The notes under the pieces were generated by a model, which was not told where the DNA came from, made no database searches, and worked only from the letters and a program-made list of their open reading frames with translations. The translations under genes were made by a program, and so were the position numbers. This document shows, in pieces, positions 42,809-53,459 of a stretch of DNA of 64,000 nt. This DNA is from Crotalaria pallida. Its lineage: Eukaryota; Streptophyta; Magnoliopsida; Fabales; Fabaceae. The stretch is from positions 121,813,706 to 121,877,705 of the forward strand of contig CM075650.1 in NCBI GenBank assembly GCA_037953625.1, given 5' to 3'. How positions within the stretch are numbered: the stretch's first letter is position 1; each line of letters opens with the position of its first letter.

Positions 42809-44338
42809 TGTAGGATTCTCATGTTTTGATGCTAACAATCTCTCTCCAAGCAACAACATTGGCAACAAGCAAGCTACACCACATGAAGATTAGAATTAGG
42901 ATTTTTATTAATTCTATTTCAATGTAATCTTTATTTTATGCAATGCATCTCATTGGTGTGGGTAGCTTAGGTGATTTTAAGAATATTTAAATAATGTTTG
43001 GTTAAGAGTGAAGATACTTTAAATCTTGATTAAATAGCTTGTGAAAATCATTTTAGAAAAACTTTGTTTTTATTCAGATTCTGATCAGATTACTCGAGTA
43101 ATGAGTATTGGTTCACTCGAGTAATTTATGCCATGACAGGTTAATCGAGTAATGGTTTACACATCACTCGAGTAACTTAATCTGGCATGTTTCACTCGAG
43201 TGACGTTGTTTGGTTTACTCGAGTAATTCAATCAGTGTTGGGAAAATTTTAAAAGGACTTAATTTTCTCTTTCATAAAGATATACTTTTATTCTTACAAT
43301 TTTCTAATACACTTTCAAAAGCAATTCAAGAGCTATTTTACATCTTTCAAGAGCTATCAAGATTCAACAAAGAACTTTTCATTCTTCACTCTATTTTCTA
43401 TCATTGTTCAAATATTCTTGAGATCATATTTTTGTTCTTAGTGGTTGTTGAAGATTTGCAATTTGTGATTGCATCATTGAAGTTTCAACACAAGTGAAGA
43501 ATCTCACAAGGAAGACTTTGAGGATCAAATCAAAGCAAGAAAAGAGGATTGGTTGGAAGCATCTTCAATCAATTAGCAAGGAAATCTAGAATTCTCAAAA
43601 GGGGTAGATTAGATCAAAGTGTTTGGTACACACTTTGAGTTGGGTTTTAAGATAGGAAAACTAAGAATCTAGTTGCATCTTAAAACATTGTAAAATCTAC
43701 ATTTGAAGATTTCTAGTGAAGAATCTCTCTTGATTTAAGAGGGGACTGGAGTAGCTTTCAAGTGGGTGAAAGTGAACCAGGATAAATCCTTGTGTTTCTT
43801 TTATTTTCATTCCTTGTATTTCATTAATTCATTAACAATTGCACTTTTAGGTTAGAATTGGGGTTTTCTTAATTCTACTCAATTGATCTAAAATTGCATG
43901 TTAATATTTCCTGAAATTGTTCATATTAATCATTCATAATTTGTTGAATCATCATAGCATTGTTATTCTTGAAGAACTCCATTGAAAACTAAGTTTTAAA
44001 TTGAATTTTACCCAGTTTACTCGAGTAAAGTTCTTGTCACTCGAGTAATCTGCTTTCAGTTTATAAACATTACTCGAGTAGGTTTTCTGATACTCGAGTG
44101 ATTTAAAATTTGCTTTCGTAATACTCGAGTGATTTGCTAAATACTCGAGTGAAATTATTTTTGGTTGCGTATTACTCGAGTGAAGACTTGAGTTACTCGA
44201 GTAATCTGAACTGAATTTTTAGAAAACTTATTTTTCATAAAACCATTCTCTTAGGTGGACGAAAAATCTGTAATAAGGCTTCAATATTCTATTCACCCCC
44301 CCTCTAGACTATATTGAGCCGCTTGTTGGTTTCCAACA
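42809..44338 (+). repeat. 3' LTR of young Copia
   Basis: Same length as the 5' LTR and nearly identical to it. Followed by target duplicate TGCTA and then the interrupted Gypsy integrase. Confidence 0.95.
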
Positions 44339-47300
44339 TGCTATCCTCCAGCTTTCTCTTCAACCCTCTTAGTATGCATCTGTTAGCTGCTTCGGCTTGC
44401 CCGTTGGTTTGCGGATGCTCTACCGAGGACAGGCGTTGCTTAGTTCCCAATTTTTGAAGGAACTCCTTGAAAGCTTTGCTAGTGAATTGTGTGCCATTAT
44501 CTGTGAACAACACAGCTGGAATGCCAAAGCGGGATATGACTTGGTTACTGAGAAATTTCATTATCTGAGTAGAAGTGGTAACAACGACTGCTTTAGCTTC
44601 GATCCACTTGGTGAAATAGTCAACTGCAACCACCAAATGGGTCACCTGTCCTGCTGCTTGGGGAAATGGTCCTAACAAATTCATCCCCCACTGAAAGAAT
44701 GGCCATGGAGCTGATATGGAATGGAGCTCTTTTGGTGGTGCCAAGTGGACATCAGCATGCTTCTGACAGCGATCACACTTCTTCACATGCTTCATGGCGT
44801 CTAACTGTATGCTGGGCCAATAAAATCCTGCTCTCAGTATCTTCCTTGCCAGACTCCTTCCTCCTAGATGGTGACTGCATCTCCCTTCATGCACTTCCTT
44901 CAGGGCCAATTCGGATTCTCTTTCAGTCAGGCATCTGAGTAGAGGCAAAGAGAATCCTCTCCGATAGAGCAGTCCATCTTGTATGACAAAATGAGGAGCC
45001 ATCTTTCTTATTTTCTTTGCGGCATTGTCTTCGCTTGGAAGGATCCCGTGCAGCAGAAACGCAAGGATAGGGGAAGCCCATGACTCTTCATCCTCCACTG
45101 CCAATGTTGCACTGGGGTGAGAGATTGCTTGTTGAATTATGGACCTGTGACTTCCAGGTTTCTTGGTACTAGCTAGCTTGGATAGAACATCAGCTCTGGA
45201 ATTCTGATCTCTTGGGGTGTGCTGAAAATCCACGCTGTCAAACCTTCCTGCCAACTCCTTACACTTGGTGAGGTACTTCTGAAACAAAGGCTCCTTGGCT
45301 TGAAAGTCTCCCTTAATTTGCGAAATCACCAACTGCGAATCGCTGTAAAGTATGATTGAGTGTGCTCCCAAATCCTTGGCCATCGTCATCCCCGCAAGGC
45401 AGGCTTCATATTCAGCTTGGTTGTTAGAAGTAGGAAAATCAAACCTTAACGAATATTCGATTGATATCCCTTGAGCGTTCTCCAATATCACACCAACACC
45501 TCCACCCGTCTGATTGGATGAACCGTCAACAAACAGGGTCCAGACTTCAGAGTCCTTCTTTGGTGCCAATTCTACGACGAAGTCTGCCAACACCTGAGAT
45601 TTGATTGCTGTTCTTGACTCATAGCTGATGCCGTATTCAGACAATTCTACTGCCCAAGCGATCATGCGACCTGCTAAGTCTGGTTTTTGTAAGACTTGCC
45701 GAATAGGCTGATCTGTTCTGACGACGATGGGGTGGCTTTGGAAATATTGTCTGAGACGCCTTGCTGTGACCACTAATGCAAACGCCATCTTCTCAATCTT
45801 CTGATACCTTCTTTCAGTTTCTTGTAACACTTTACTCACAAAATACACTGGCCTCTGTCCGTCGGACAAGTCCCTGGCCAGAACAACACTCACTGCTTCA
45901 TCGTTTACAGCCAGATATAAGTAGAGGGTTTGGCCTGGTTCAGGTTTGCTCAGGATCGGGGGATTGGAGAGGTAATGCTTGAAATCCTGAAAGGCCGCTT
46001 CACACTCCTCAGTCCATCTGAACTCTTGGTCTTTTTTGAGAAATTGGAACAGTGGAAGAGATTTGTATGCTGACTTCGACAGGAATCTTGTTAATGCTGC
46101 TATACGACCAGTTAGTTGCTGAACTTCTTTCACGGAATTCAGGCTCCTCATCTTATTAAGGACCGCTTCCAAATCCTGCTCATGGTTTCTAATCTCCGTT
46201 GATTTCACTATCATGTCATCGACATAGACTTCCAACGTCGGTCCAATCAGCTCTCCAAAGATTTTGTCCATCATTCTCTGGTAAGTTGCACCTGTATTTT
46301 TCAGACCAAACGGCATTACTGTATAACAGTATGCTGCTTTGTCAATCATGAAAGCGGTTTTTTCCTGATCATCGCCAAACATGGGAATTTGGTTATAACC
46401 AGAATAAGCATCCATAAAAGAAAGTAACTGGTATCCAGCAGAATTGTCAACCAGATTGTCAATATTAGGAAGAGGATAGGTGTCTTTGGGACACGCTTTG
46501 TTTAAATCCGTGTAGTCCACGCACATACGCCATTTGCCATTGGATTTTTTGACCAAGACCACATTAGAGAGCCAGGTAGTGTAAGGGACTTCCTTGATGA
46601 ATCCGGCTTGTAAAAGTTCTTCCACATTTGCAGCGATCACCTTCTGCCTTTCATTGCCCATTTTCTTCCTTCTTTGTGATACTGACTTGAATTTGGGATC
46701 AACTGATAGGCGGTGACAGATAAAGTCCGGATCTATCCCTGGCATATCAGCTGCTGTCCATGCAAACAAATCCTTGTTCTTTTTCAGCAGTGCAACCAAC
46801 CTGATCTTTTCTTCATTTGATAAGTCTTTCCCCACTTGAGTCCACTGTTCTGGTTCATTCCCGATTTGAACTTTTTCTAACTCCCCCTCGGGCTTGGGTC
46901 GCTCCTCTTTGATATCATCCCGCATGTCCAAGTCTACCATTATGACCCTAGAGGACGAAGCTGATCCCTTGGCCTGTTTCGCCTGTGCTTGTTTCTTGGC
47001 GTTCTCCTTGGTTGCTTTCAGACTGGCTATGTAACAGGTTTTGGCTTGCATCTGGTCTGCCCGTATCGTGACAACTAATCCTTTTTCGTCTGGGAACTTC
47101 ATCGCCATGTGCAAGGGAGAGGCGATTGCCTGGAAAGCCTTCAAAGTGGGCCACCCCAAGATCGCATTGTAAGCGGAGGGGCAATCCACCACCAGGAAGC
47201 GCAACTTTTCCGTTCGACACTGAGGGGGCGTGCCTAAGGTCAACCTGATATCAATGTATCCTCTGGGTCTGATAGTGTCACCTGTGAATCCAATCAACTC

Positions 47301-47510
47301 CTTCTGGCAGGGATGTAGGTCTGCTGATTTCAACTTCAGACGATCAAATAGTTCTGTGAACATGATATCTGAGGAGCTTCCCTGGTCTACCATCATGCGG
47401 CAAACCCGAAACCTGTCAATGATTCCGGTTACCACTAATGGATCGTTGTGGTCGGGGATCACTCCTTCCAAATCTGCTTCGGTAAATGTGATTGGAGGGT
47501 GCACTTCCTT

Positions 47511-49145
47511 TTATCTGTTTGATATAGCGACCGCCATTGTAGCCAGCTTTAAATGCTTTTTCTGGGACGTTATGGATTCCCCTTCTACCGTCAGACCGCC
47601 AGCGATAGTGCTGATCACCTCCAGGTCTTCGTTGCTGCTTTTACCGGCATCTTCTTTCTTTACTTGAGAATTTCTGGTTGCAGTGCGCCTAGGAGTTCTG
47701 CTTCTCCTTGGGGGCGTTCGAGATCTCCTTCTAGGTGGACTTCTTGTCTTCCTTCTGACAGGACTCCTGACCCTTCTTGTGGGGGTGCGCTCATTGGGAC
47801 CTCCTCTAAAGGATCGAGTGTAACGATTCAGTTTTCCTCTTCTTATCAGAGTTTCTACAGCGTCCTTGAGTTGGACACATTCATCATCGATGTGTCCGTA
47901 ACTACCATGCCAGCTACACCTTTTGTGCTGATTCTCCTTCGTTGGAGGCCTCCTCAACGGGGGTGGGCGATCCACTTCCATCAATTCTGCATTCATAATT
48001 TCACGAAGGATTTGTGATCTAGAAGTGTTTAAAGGCGTATAATGGTCATATTTACCTTTGGGCTTTTTAGGCCCCAGATCATGTCTGCTGTTTTTGTCTC
48101 CTTCTCTGTGACCCTTCCCTAACCCCTTGTTGAAGAAAGCCTCTTTCTTTTTCCCGGATGTATCCCCTGCAAAATTGTCTTGCGCTTTCCGATACTCCTC
48201 TAAGTTGATATACTTTTTAGCTCTTTCCATGACTTCATCCATGGTTTTGATTTTGTGCATCACCAAATGGTCCGTGAAATCCCCTGGTCTCAATGCACGC
48301 ATCAAGAGATGCAAAGCTACTGAAGCCTCTATGTCACTAATTGAAAGGTATTCAGTATTGAAACGGGTGAGAAAATCTCTCAGCGATTCTCCCTTCTCTT
48401 GCTTAATTTGAGACAAATGGTGTTCTGACTTTGGCTGAGCCTTGCTTGTTGTGAAGTGGCCCAAGAATTTGCCAGCCAAGTCTTTCCACCCTGTTATCGA
48501 GTCAGGTTCCAATTTAGAATACCAGCGCAAAGCAGCTTTTTTGAGAGTCAGGGGAAAGGTGCGACATTTGTACGCATCCTTAGCCCCTTGACATGACATT
48601 GCCACCAGAAAGCTGTCGATATGCTCCTGTGGATCCGAATTCCCGAAGTATGGATCTACGTTGGGTGGAGCTTTGAGATTCTCAGGCATGGGGAAAGCCA
48701 TTATGCTTTCAGAAAATGGGTGGTCTTTTTCTTCAGGTTCCCCAATCAACCCCACTTCATTTCCTTTACCCAGGCCTGACTGGGATGTTCCTTTTCTTAA
48801 TTCCTTCAGCAGCTTATCCTGTTCATCCAGCCGCTTACGCAAGCGAGCCAATTCTATCTCCATGCTTGCTTTCCTCTGCGAGCATCCTCCAGATGATCCC
48901 TTACTTTCATGTCGAGAATGCGAAGGGCTTCCTCCTCTAGTGGGGGGCCTCTGTCGCGATTTTTCCTGCTCCTGACGAGAAGGTTCCTCTTGTCTCGAGC
49001 GTTCCTGTTCTGCCCTTCTCCTTCCTTCACTCAACCGTTCCCTAAGATCCTTCTGACGAGAAGGTGCTTGTTCTCCATTTTTCCTCACTTCCAGCACACT
49101 ATGGTGGCTGGGTTTAGTACGTTCCTCTTGTGACTGATTTGCCAT
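47511..49145 (-). CDS. Gag portion of Tat Gypsy
   Basis: About 544 codons, open. The C-terminal half is highly basic (repeated RRxRSPxRR-type units at 47690-47790), suitable for RNA binding, followed by KKHLKLATMAVAISNR and TAA. It is in frame with pol, so the TAA either is a mutation or, less likely, a readthrough site. Confidence 0.7.
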   Translation of the reverse strand: MANQSQEERTKPSHHSVLEVRKNGEQAPSRQKDLRERLSEGRRRAEQERSRQEEPSRQEQEKSRQRPPTRGGSPSHSRHESKGSSGGCSQRKASMEIELARLRKRLDEQDKLLKELRKGTSQSGLGKGNEVGLIGEPEEKDHPFSESIMAFPMPENLKAPPNVDPYFGNSDPQEHIDSFLVAMSCQGAKDAYKCRTFPLTLKKAALRWYSKLEPDSITGWKDLAGKFLGHFTTSKAQPKSEHHLSQIKQEKGESLRDFLTRFNTEYLSISDIEASVALHLLMRALRPGDFTDHLVMHKIKTMDEVMERAKKYINLEEYRKAQDNFAGDTSGKKKEAFFNKGLGKGHREGDKNSRHDLGPKKPKGKYDHYTPLNTSRSQILREIMNAELMEVDRPPPLRRPPTKENQHKRCSWHGSYGHIDDECVQLKDAVETLIRRGKLNRYTRSFRGGPNERTPTRRVRSPVRRKTRSPPRRRSRTPPRRSRTPRRTATRNSQVKKEDAGKSSNEDLEVISTIAGGLTVEGESITSQKKHLKLATMAVAISNR

Positions 49146-49183
49146 GGACTTCTTCAGAAGGTGGTGGGAATAAGTTTCTCGCT

Positions 49184-49199
49184 CCCACTGTGATCGCCA
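49184..49199 (-). other. Primer-binding-site position of Tat Gypsy
   Basis: The - strand reads TGGCGATCACAGTGGG directly inside the 5' LTR. The position fits a PBS. I cannot name the tRNA with certainty. Confidence 0.5.
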
Positions 49200-49200
49200 A

Positions 49201-49870
49201 TGTTCTGTCGTAGGATTACGGTGCTTAGACAATTCGGCTAAGAATCTAGCAATCCCATTTTTGATGTCAGACGCGAAATGAGCACCTTGAGTACCAAGAT
49301 ACACACTCTTTTGTCGTTTTCAGTTTTAGGGGGTGGTGTGTGTGTTTGTGTGAGAGGAGTTAGTTTCATACCTGCTTGCTTACCAGATGATATATACACA
49401 TACCAGCAATGACCGAATTGATGGCCGCTTTCATGTGGCGGGTAAGATTCCTCCCAAACGGCTCTGATATGATGGCTGGTATTAAAGTGAATGGAATCCT
49501 ATGCTGGTGGGAATAGTGGGATTCCTTCAGGCCCCTCAATGCACGTGTCCGAATTCGTACCGGTATAACGGTATGAAATCATAGGTTCCAATCCCGTCAG
49601 GATTCGGTATCCAAATCCGAACTTATTGGGCTTCTTTATGGCCTCAATTCGGTACTTGCTTTCAGACCCAATGGACCCCTTTGGGGTCTCAATCCGGTAT
49701 CCGGATTGACATTCGGCGGGTTTCCCATGCTTTAGTCTGGTATCCGGTTTCAGATTATGCGGACCTCTTGGATCTCAATCCGGTATCCGGATTCGGATTT
49801 AGTGGGCCTCTTGGGCCTCAATCCGGTATCCGGATTCAGCATACCGGTCCTGTTCATGTGGTCCATAACA
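49201..49870 (-). repeat. 5' LTR of Tat Gypsy
   Basis: Same length as the left LTR, with few substitutions, including the four CCGGTATCCGG units (49690-49840). Confidence 0.92.
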
Positions 49871-50538
49871 AATCTAGACTAATGATAAAGACCTAAATAT
49901 CTAGACTAATGATAAAGACCTAAATTAAATGGTCGACCCCAATCATAGTTCTTCACGCAGTAATGAAGCTTATGAAGTTTGTTGTTCTTCCCATGGTGAT
50001 GAATGCGTTCAGTGGGGATTGCAACTTATTATATGGTGACACATTGGAAGAGGCGGTGGTTCATGAACAATAAAAAAGAGAGGAGAATGATGAAGAAGGT
50101 GGCTTTCATGACTTGAGAAATCATCATATTTATAGTTTGAAATATGTGATAACTAAAAAGATATTTGGGTTTATCATGAACTCAAGTATCATCTCTTTGG
50201 GTTTATCAATCTTTTTTAGAATAATGATTTTTTTTAACAAAATGAGGATAATGATTCCACATATAGATAATTTATTTAATTTTAAATATTAATTTTGGAC
50301 AGATAATTTATTTTTTTAAATTATAATTTTGATTAAAGACGATATTATCTACCTACAAATGCTCTTGTGCTAACATTCCTTAAGTGAACAAACGTGGTGC
50401 CTCGAAAAAGGATGTTTTTATACTAGAAAAGTATATACTAGATTTTAATAACTTTTAGGCCAAAGGGAAAAAATCTCTTAAAATATACTAGAAAAGTATA
50501 TAGATGATTTTAATAACTTGTAGGCCAAAGTATGCCCA
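49871..50538. other. AT-rich flank with 27-bp tandem duplication
   Basis: ATCTAGACTAATGATAAAG + ACCTAAAT occurs twice in a row at 49872-49925, starting inside the Gypsy target site. No gene is visible to 50538. TATACTAGA words repeat at 50430-50510. Confidence 0.6.
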
Positions 50539-52206
50539 TGTAACATCCCAAATTTTAAACCCAAAGACGAATAAATAAATAATAGTTAGAATAAAGGAAA
50601 TAATGATAATAAAATACAAATAGTTATTAAAAGAAGTATTTTAACATTAGGAAAGGATAACAATAATAATAAGGTTAGGAAAGAAAGGAGCATTAATTTG
50701 AAGTTAGGAACAGACCAGAAAAATAGATAATTCGGTACTAAAACATAACATAGGGTAGAAAATCAAAATAAAAGATTTAAGACTCAAAACACAATTCCCA
50801 CCGTTGGATATGAAGGTATGATTTTTAGGAAGTTGCTCGTCAAATTTGAGCAAGATCCGACGGTAAACAAAGAAGTTATAGCACGGTCAACTCATAGTAA
50901 AAAAAAAGGGGGGGGGGTCTGATCAGTAGGGGCGCGCCCAGGCGCCGGGAGGCCGCGCCCAAGCACGCAGGCGCGAGGTCACCGCACCAGCACCATAAAA
51001 CGGTGCGCCATTCACCCCCCCAAACCCTCTTCTCTTCCCATTTCCGACCCCCACCCTCTCTTTCCTCCTCCTCTCACTGTCCTCCTTCCCCTCCGGCCGC
51101 CACGATCCGCCGCTGCCGCCTCCCCCAGCCCATACGGCTCTTCCTCTCTCTCTCCCTCTTTCCCCTCTTTGATCTCTTTCCCTCTCTTCTCTTTCTCCCT
51201 CCAGCGGAATCGCAGCCACCACGAGCCACCACCGCCCCGATCCATCACCACAATCATAAACCCCTCCCTCTTCCATTCCCATTCTCTCTCCTTGAGCTCT
51301 CTCTCTCTCTTCCTCTCTCTTTGAAGAAGATCCACCATCGGAAACCACCGACGCCGGTCACCCCGTGAGCTGCGACCAAGACCACGCCTCTACCTCCTTG
51401 AGTCACCGGTGTTCGCTACGGATCCGGATCTAACCGCCACCGTTCTTGCTAACGAGGAGCAACACCGACGCCGTCATCGTCGCCGAGCCGCAACCCAAGT
51501 TTTTTTAAAAGCCCGAGGTAAGAAGGGCTGGCTGGCTGCATTACCTTTGCTTGGGAAGTAAATTCTAGGATTCTATAGTGGTGACTAAAATAGGATAATC
51601 AAGAAATAAGTTAATGAACCTTAGGGTAGATCCCACTAATATAAGTGATTTATCTAAAATAATTAATGAATACCACCCTTTAGGGAATAAAAAGTAGGTG
51701 CGTAGAATAAAGTTCGGAATGAGCGAGTGTATTTAGAATATTAAAATAGATAATATAGAATGAAAAGGTAGAAAAACATAAAATAAAACCAATGGAAATT
51801 AGTTAAGGAAAACCAAAGAAAAAGTGAGAGGAAAAGAATAAAGAATAATTGTAATAGGCAAGGAGACTGGAATGATTAAACTGAAAGTAAGATAAAAGAT
51901 GAGTTAAAATGCGAGAACAATAAGTAAGTGCGAAGTAGACTTAGTTAAGAGATTGTCGAGTATCAATGAAATAGAAACGAAATAATAAACTGAATTTCCA
52001 ATACAAGTAGACAGTTGGCAAAAGAGTTTAGTGGAAAGATAATAAGAGAATGAGAGAGGATGTAATTGCGACGGTTAAGTAGAATGACGTAATATAATAG
52101 GGGAAAACAAATCAAGTTAATAGGGTAGTGAAATTGAATGGAGTAATAATGTAAGGAGAATGAGTAAATAATGATGAGATAGAGGAATCATAGAAATAAA
52201 GAGTAA
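50539..52206 (+). mobile_element. Unclassified LTR-like segment
   Basis: It starts TGTAACATCCCAAATTT, an LTR-like start similar to that at 2437. It contains a GC-rich block at 50930-51000 (GGCGCGCCCAGGCGCC), a C/T-rich leader at 51010-51350 and a possible splice donor GAG/GTAAG near 51518, then 600 bp of A/G-rich sequence. No terminal CA, TSD or coding sequence was found. ORFs over the C/T tract on both strands are compositional. It may be a truncated LTR or a promoter-like fragment. Confidence 0.4.
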
Positions 52207-53459
52207 TTAGTCATTTTGGTCCCTGAGAGTGTGACCATTGGTCATTTTAGTTCCTCAAAGATCATAAATACACGTTTAGTCCCTGAGAGTGTCTTACATC
52301 CGTCATTTTAGTCCCTCCGTCAACTGGGATTAAGTAACGGAGTTAATTTTTTCGTCATTCATTTTGGTCCCTGAAACATGCATACATAATTCATTTTGGT
52401 CCTTTTTAAATTGACAATTAATTCAATTTAATCCCTGAGAAAATATACATAATTCAATTTGGTCCTTTTTAAATTGCCAATTAATTCAATATAATCCCTC
52501 ATTTTTTTATTCCATCCGTTTCATTTTGTTTTACCTTTTAGGCTTTTTCTCTTATTTCATATTGTTTGGCCTTTTACAATTCCAATGCATAAACAAATTT
52601 TTCTTTCCAACTCTAACCCTTATTTCAATCATTTCTCTTACTCATCATTAATTACACTTTTATCATCTCTCTCATCTCTAAACTACTATTCATTAATTAA
52701 ATTAAATACTACTACAATTTTCAATAAGAATTAAATAGGGTTATTTTAGACACAATACACATAAAACTTACAATTATTAGTAACACTTTCTTAATATATG
52801 TGCTCAGACCTAAAAGATAAAAAAAATGAAATGGAGGGAGTAGAAAACAAACAACTCAACATTATGAGATATAACATTAAAACCTGTATGTATGTAATAT
52901 TTGAGTCAGCACATGTTCACAAAACTAATCTAAAAAATAATTACGTACAAAATATCTATAAATTTAGTCTTCATTTCGATGCCTCAAATATCCATTGAAA
53001 ATTAGTAAAAAAAATTAGTTTTGTGAATAGGTGCTGCTCAAATATTATACACATACAGGTTTTAATGTTATACTACATAATGTTGAGTTGTTTGTTTTCT
53101 GAAAAAATGAGAGATTAAATTGAATTAATAAAAATTTAGAAAGGATCAAATTGAATTATGTATGGATGTTTCAGGGATTAAATTGAATTAATTAACAATT
53201 TAAAAAGGACCAAATTGAATTATATATACATGTTTCAGGGACCAAAATGAATTATGTATGCATGTTTCAAGGACCAAAATGAATTATATATGCATGTTTC
53301 GGGGACCAAAATGAATGACGGAAAAATTAACTCCTTTACTTAACCTCAATTGACGGAGGGACTAAAATGACTGACATGAGACTCTCTCAGGGACTAAACG
53401 TGTATTTATAATCTCTGAGGGACTAAAATGACCGATGGTCACACTCTCAGGGACCAAAA
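52207..53459. mobile_element. Long hairpin (TIR) element with GGTCCCTG repeats
   Basis: Left arm from GTCATTTTGGTCCCTGAGAG (52211) and right arm to CTCTCAGGGACCAAAATGA (53461) are inverted over about 300 bp each. Inner segments around 52845-52925 and 53010-53095 also pair, so nearly the whole element folds back on itself. The left arm is interrupted by a Stowaway-like MITE. A Copia LTR starts at the right edge. Noncoding, superfamily unassigned. Confidence 0.75.
52508..52842. mobile_element. Stowaway-like MITE inside the hairpin
   Basis: The ends TTCCATCCGTTTCATTTTG and (complement) CTCCCTCCATTTCATTTT are inverted and flanked by TA at 52508-52509 and 52841-52842. This is the Stowaway/Mariner signature. 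Removing it restores pairing of the hairpin arms. Confidence 0.75.

Larger units (their letters stand above)
35179..44338 (+). mobile_element. Full-length young SIRE/Maximus-type Copia
   Basis: Two 1530-bp LTRs (35179-36708, 42809-44338) are flanked by TGCTA (35174-35178, 44339-44343). PBS TGGTATCAGAGC at 36711, intact gag (36785-38572) and intact pol (38585-41686), then 1.1 kb of noncoding sequence with ACTCGAGTAA repeats and three GGGGGAG tracts. By eye the LTRs differ at about three positions (35530/43160, 36223/43853 and 36268/43898 regions), implying very recent insertion. Excision restores the Gypsy integrase frame. No env-like ORF follows pol, unlike SIRE1. Confidence 0.95.
34680..49145 (-). 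pseudogene. Tat Gypsy gag-pol, split by Copia insertion
   Basis: Start ATG 49145 (MANQSQEERTK). Gag with Arg/Glu-rich start, capsid domain (NVDPYFGNSDPQEHIDSFLV, LRWYSKLEPDSITGW) and an unusual knuckle (CSWHGSYGHIDDEC) runs to TAA at 47513-47511. The same frame continues as pol. Order: protease (MMVDQGSSSDIMF), RT (YPLPNIDNLVD, FGLKNTGATYQRMMD, YVDDMIVKS), RNase H, archaeal-type RNase H (SNNQAEYEACLAGM, YSDSQLVISQIKG), integrase zinc finger (CDRCQKH) and core (FTDNGTQFTSKAF, NGQAEAANR). The frame breaks at 44344 and resumes at 35173 as the integrase C-terminus (WVDCIDTVLWSYRTTPHSTTG), ending 34680. Defects: border stop, a deletion after YVDD near 46145-46170, and Asn for the first integrase Asp (44681-44679). 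Confidence 0.88.
30115..49870 (-). mobile_element. Tat/Retand-like Gypsy element with antisense extra gene
   Basis: 670-bp LTRs at 30115-30784 and 49201-49870 are flanked by AATCT (30110-30114, 49871-49875). The coding strand is -: PBS next to the right LTR, gag-pol 49145-34680 (interrupted by a Copia insertion), a + strand antisense gene at 31724-33799, then PPT and 3' LTR. Two RNase H domains (the second archaeal-type, FVDGSSNQTGGGVGV) place it in the Tat lineage. Extra ORFs between pol and the 3' LTR are known for that lineage. A stop at the gag-pol border, a deletion in RT and a catalytic change in integrase argue against autonomy. Confidence 0.9.

Noticed and set aside
51003..51368. Proline/Leu-rich ORFs on both strands over the C/T-rich block
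   Set aside because: Composition alone keeps both strands open and there is no domain or start context.
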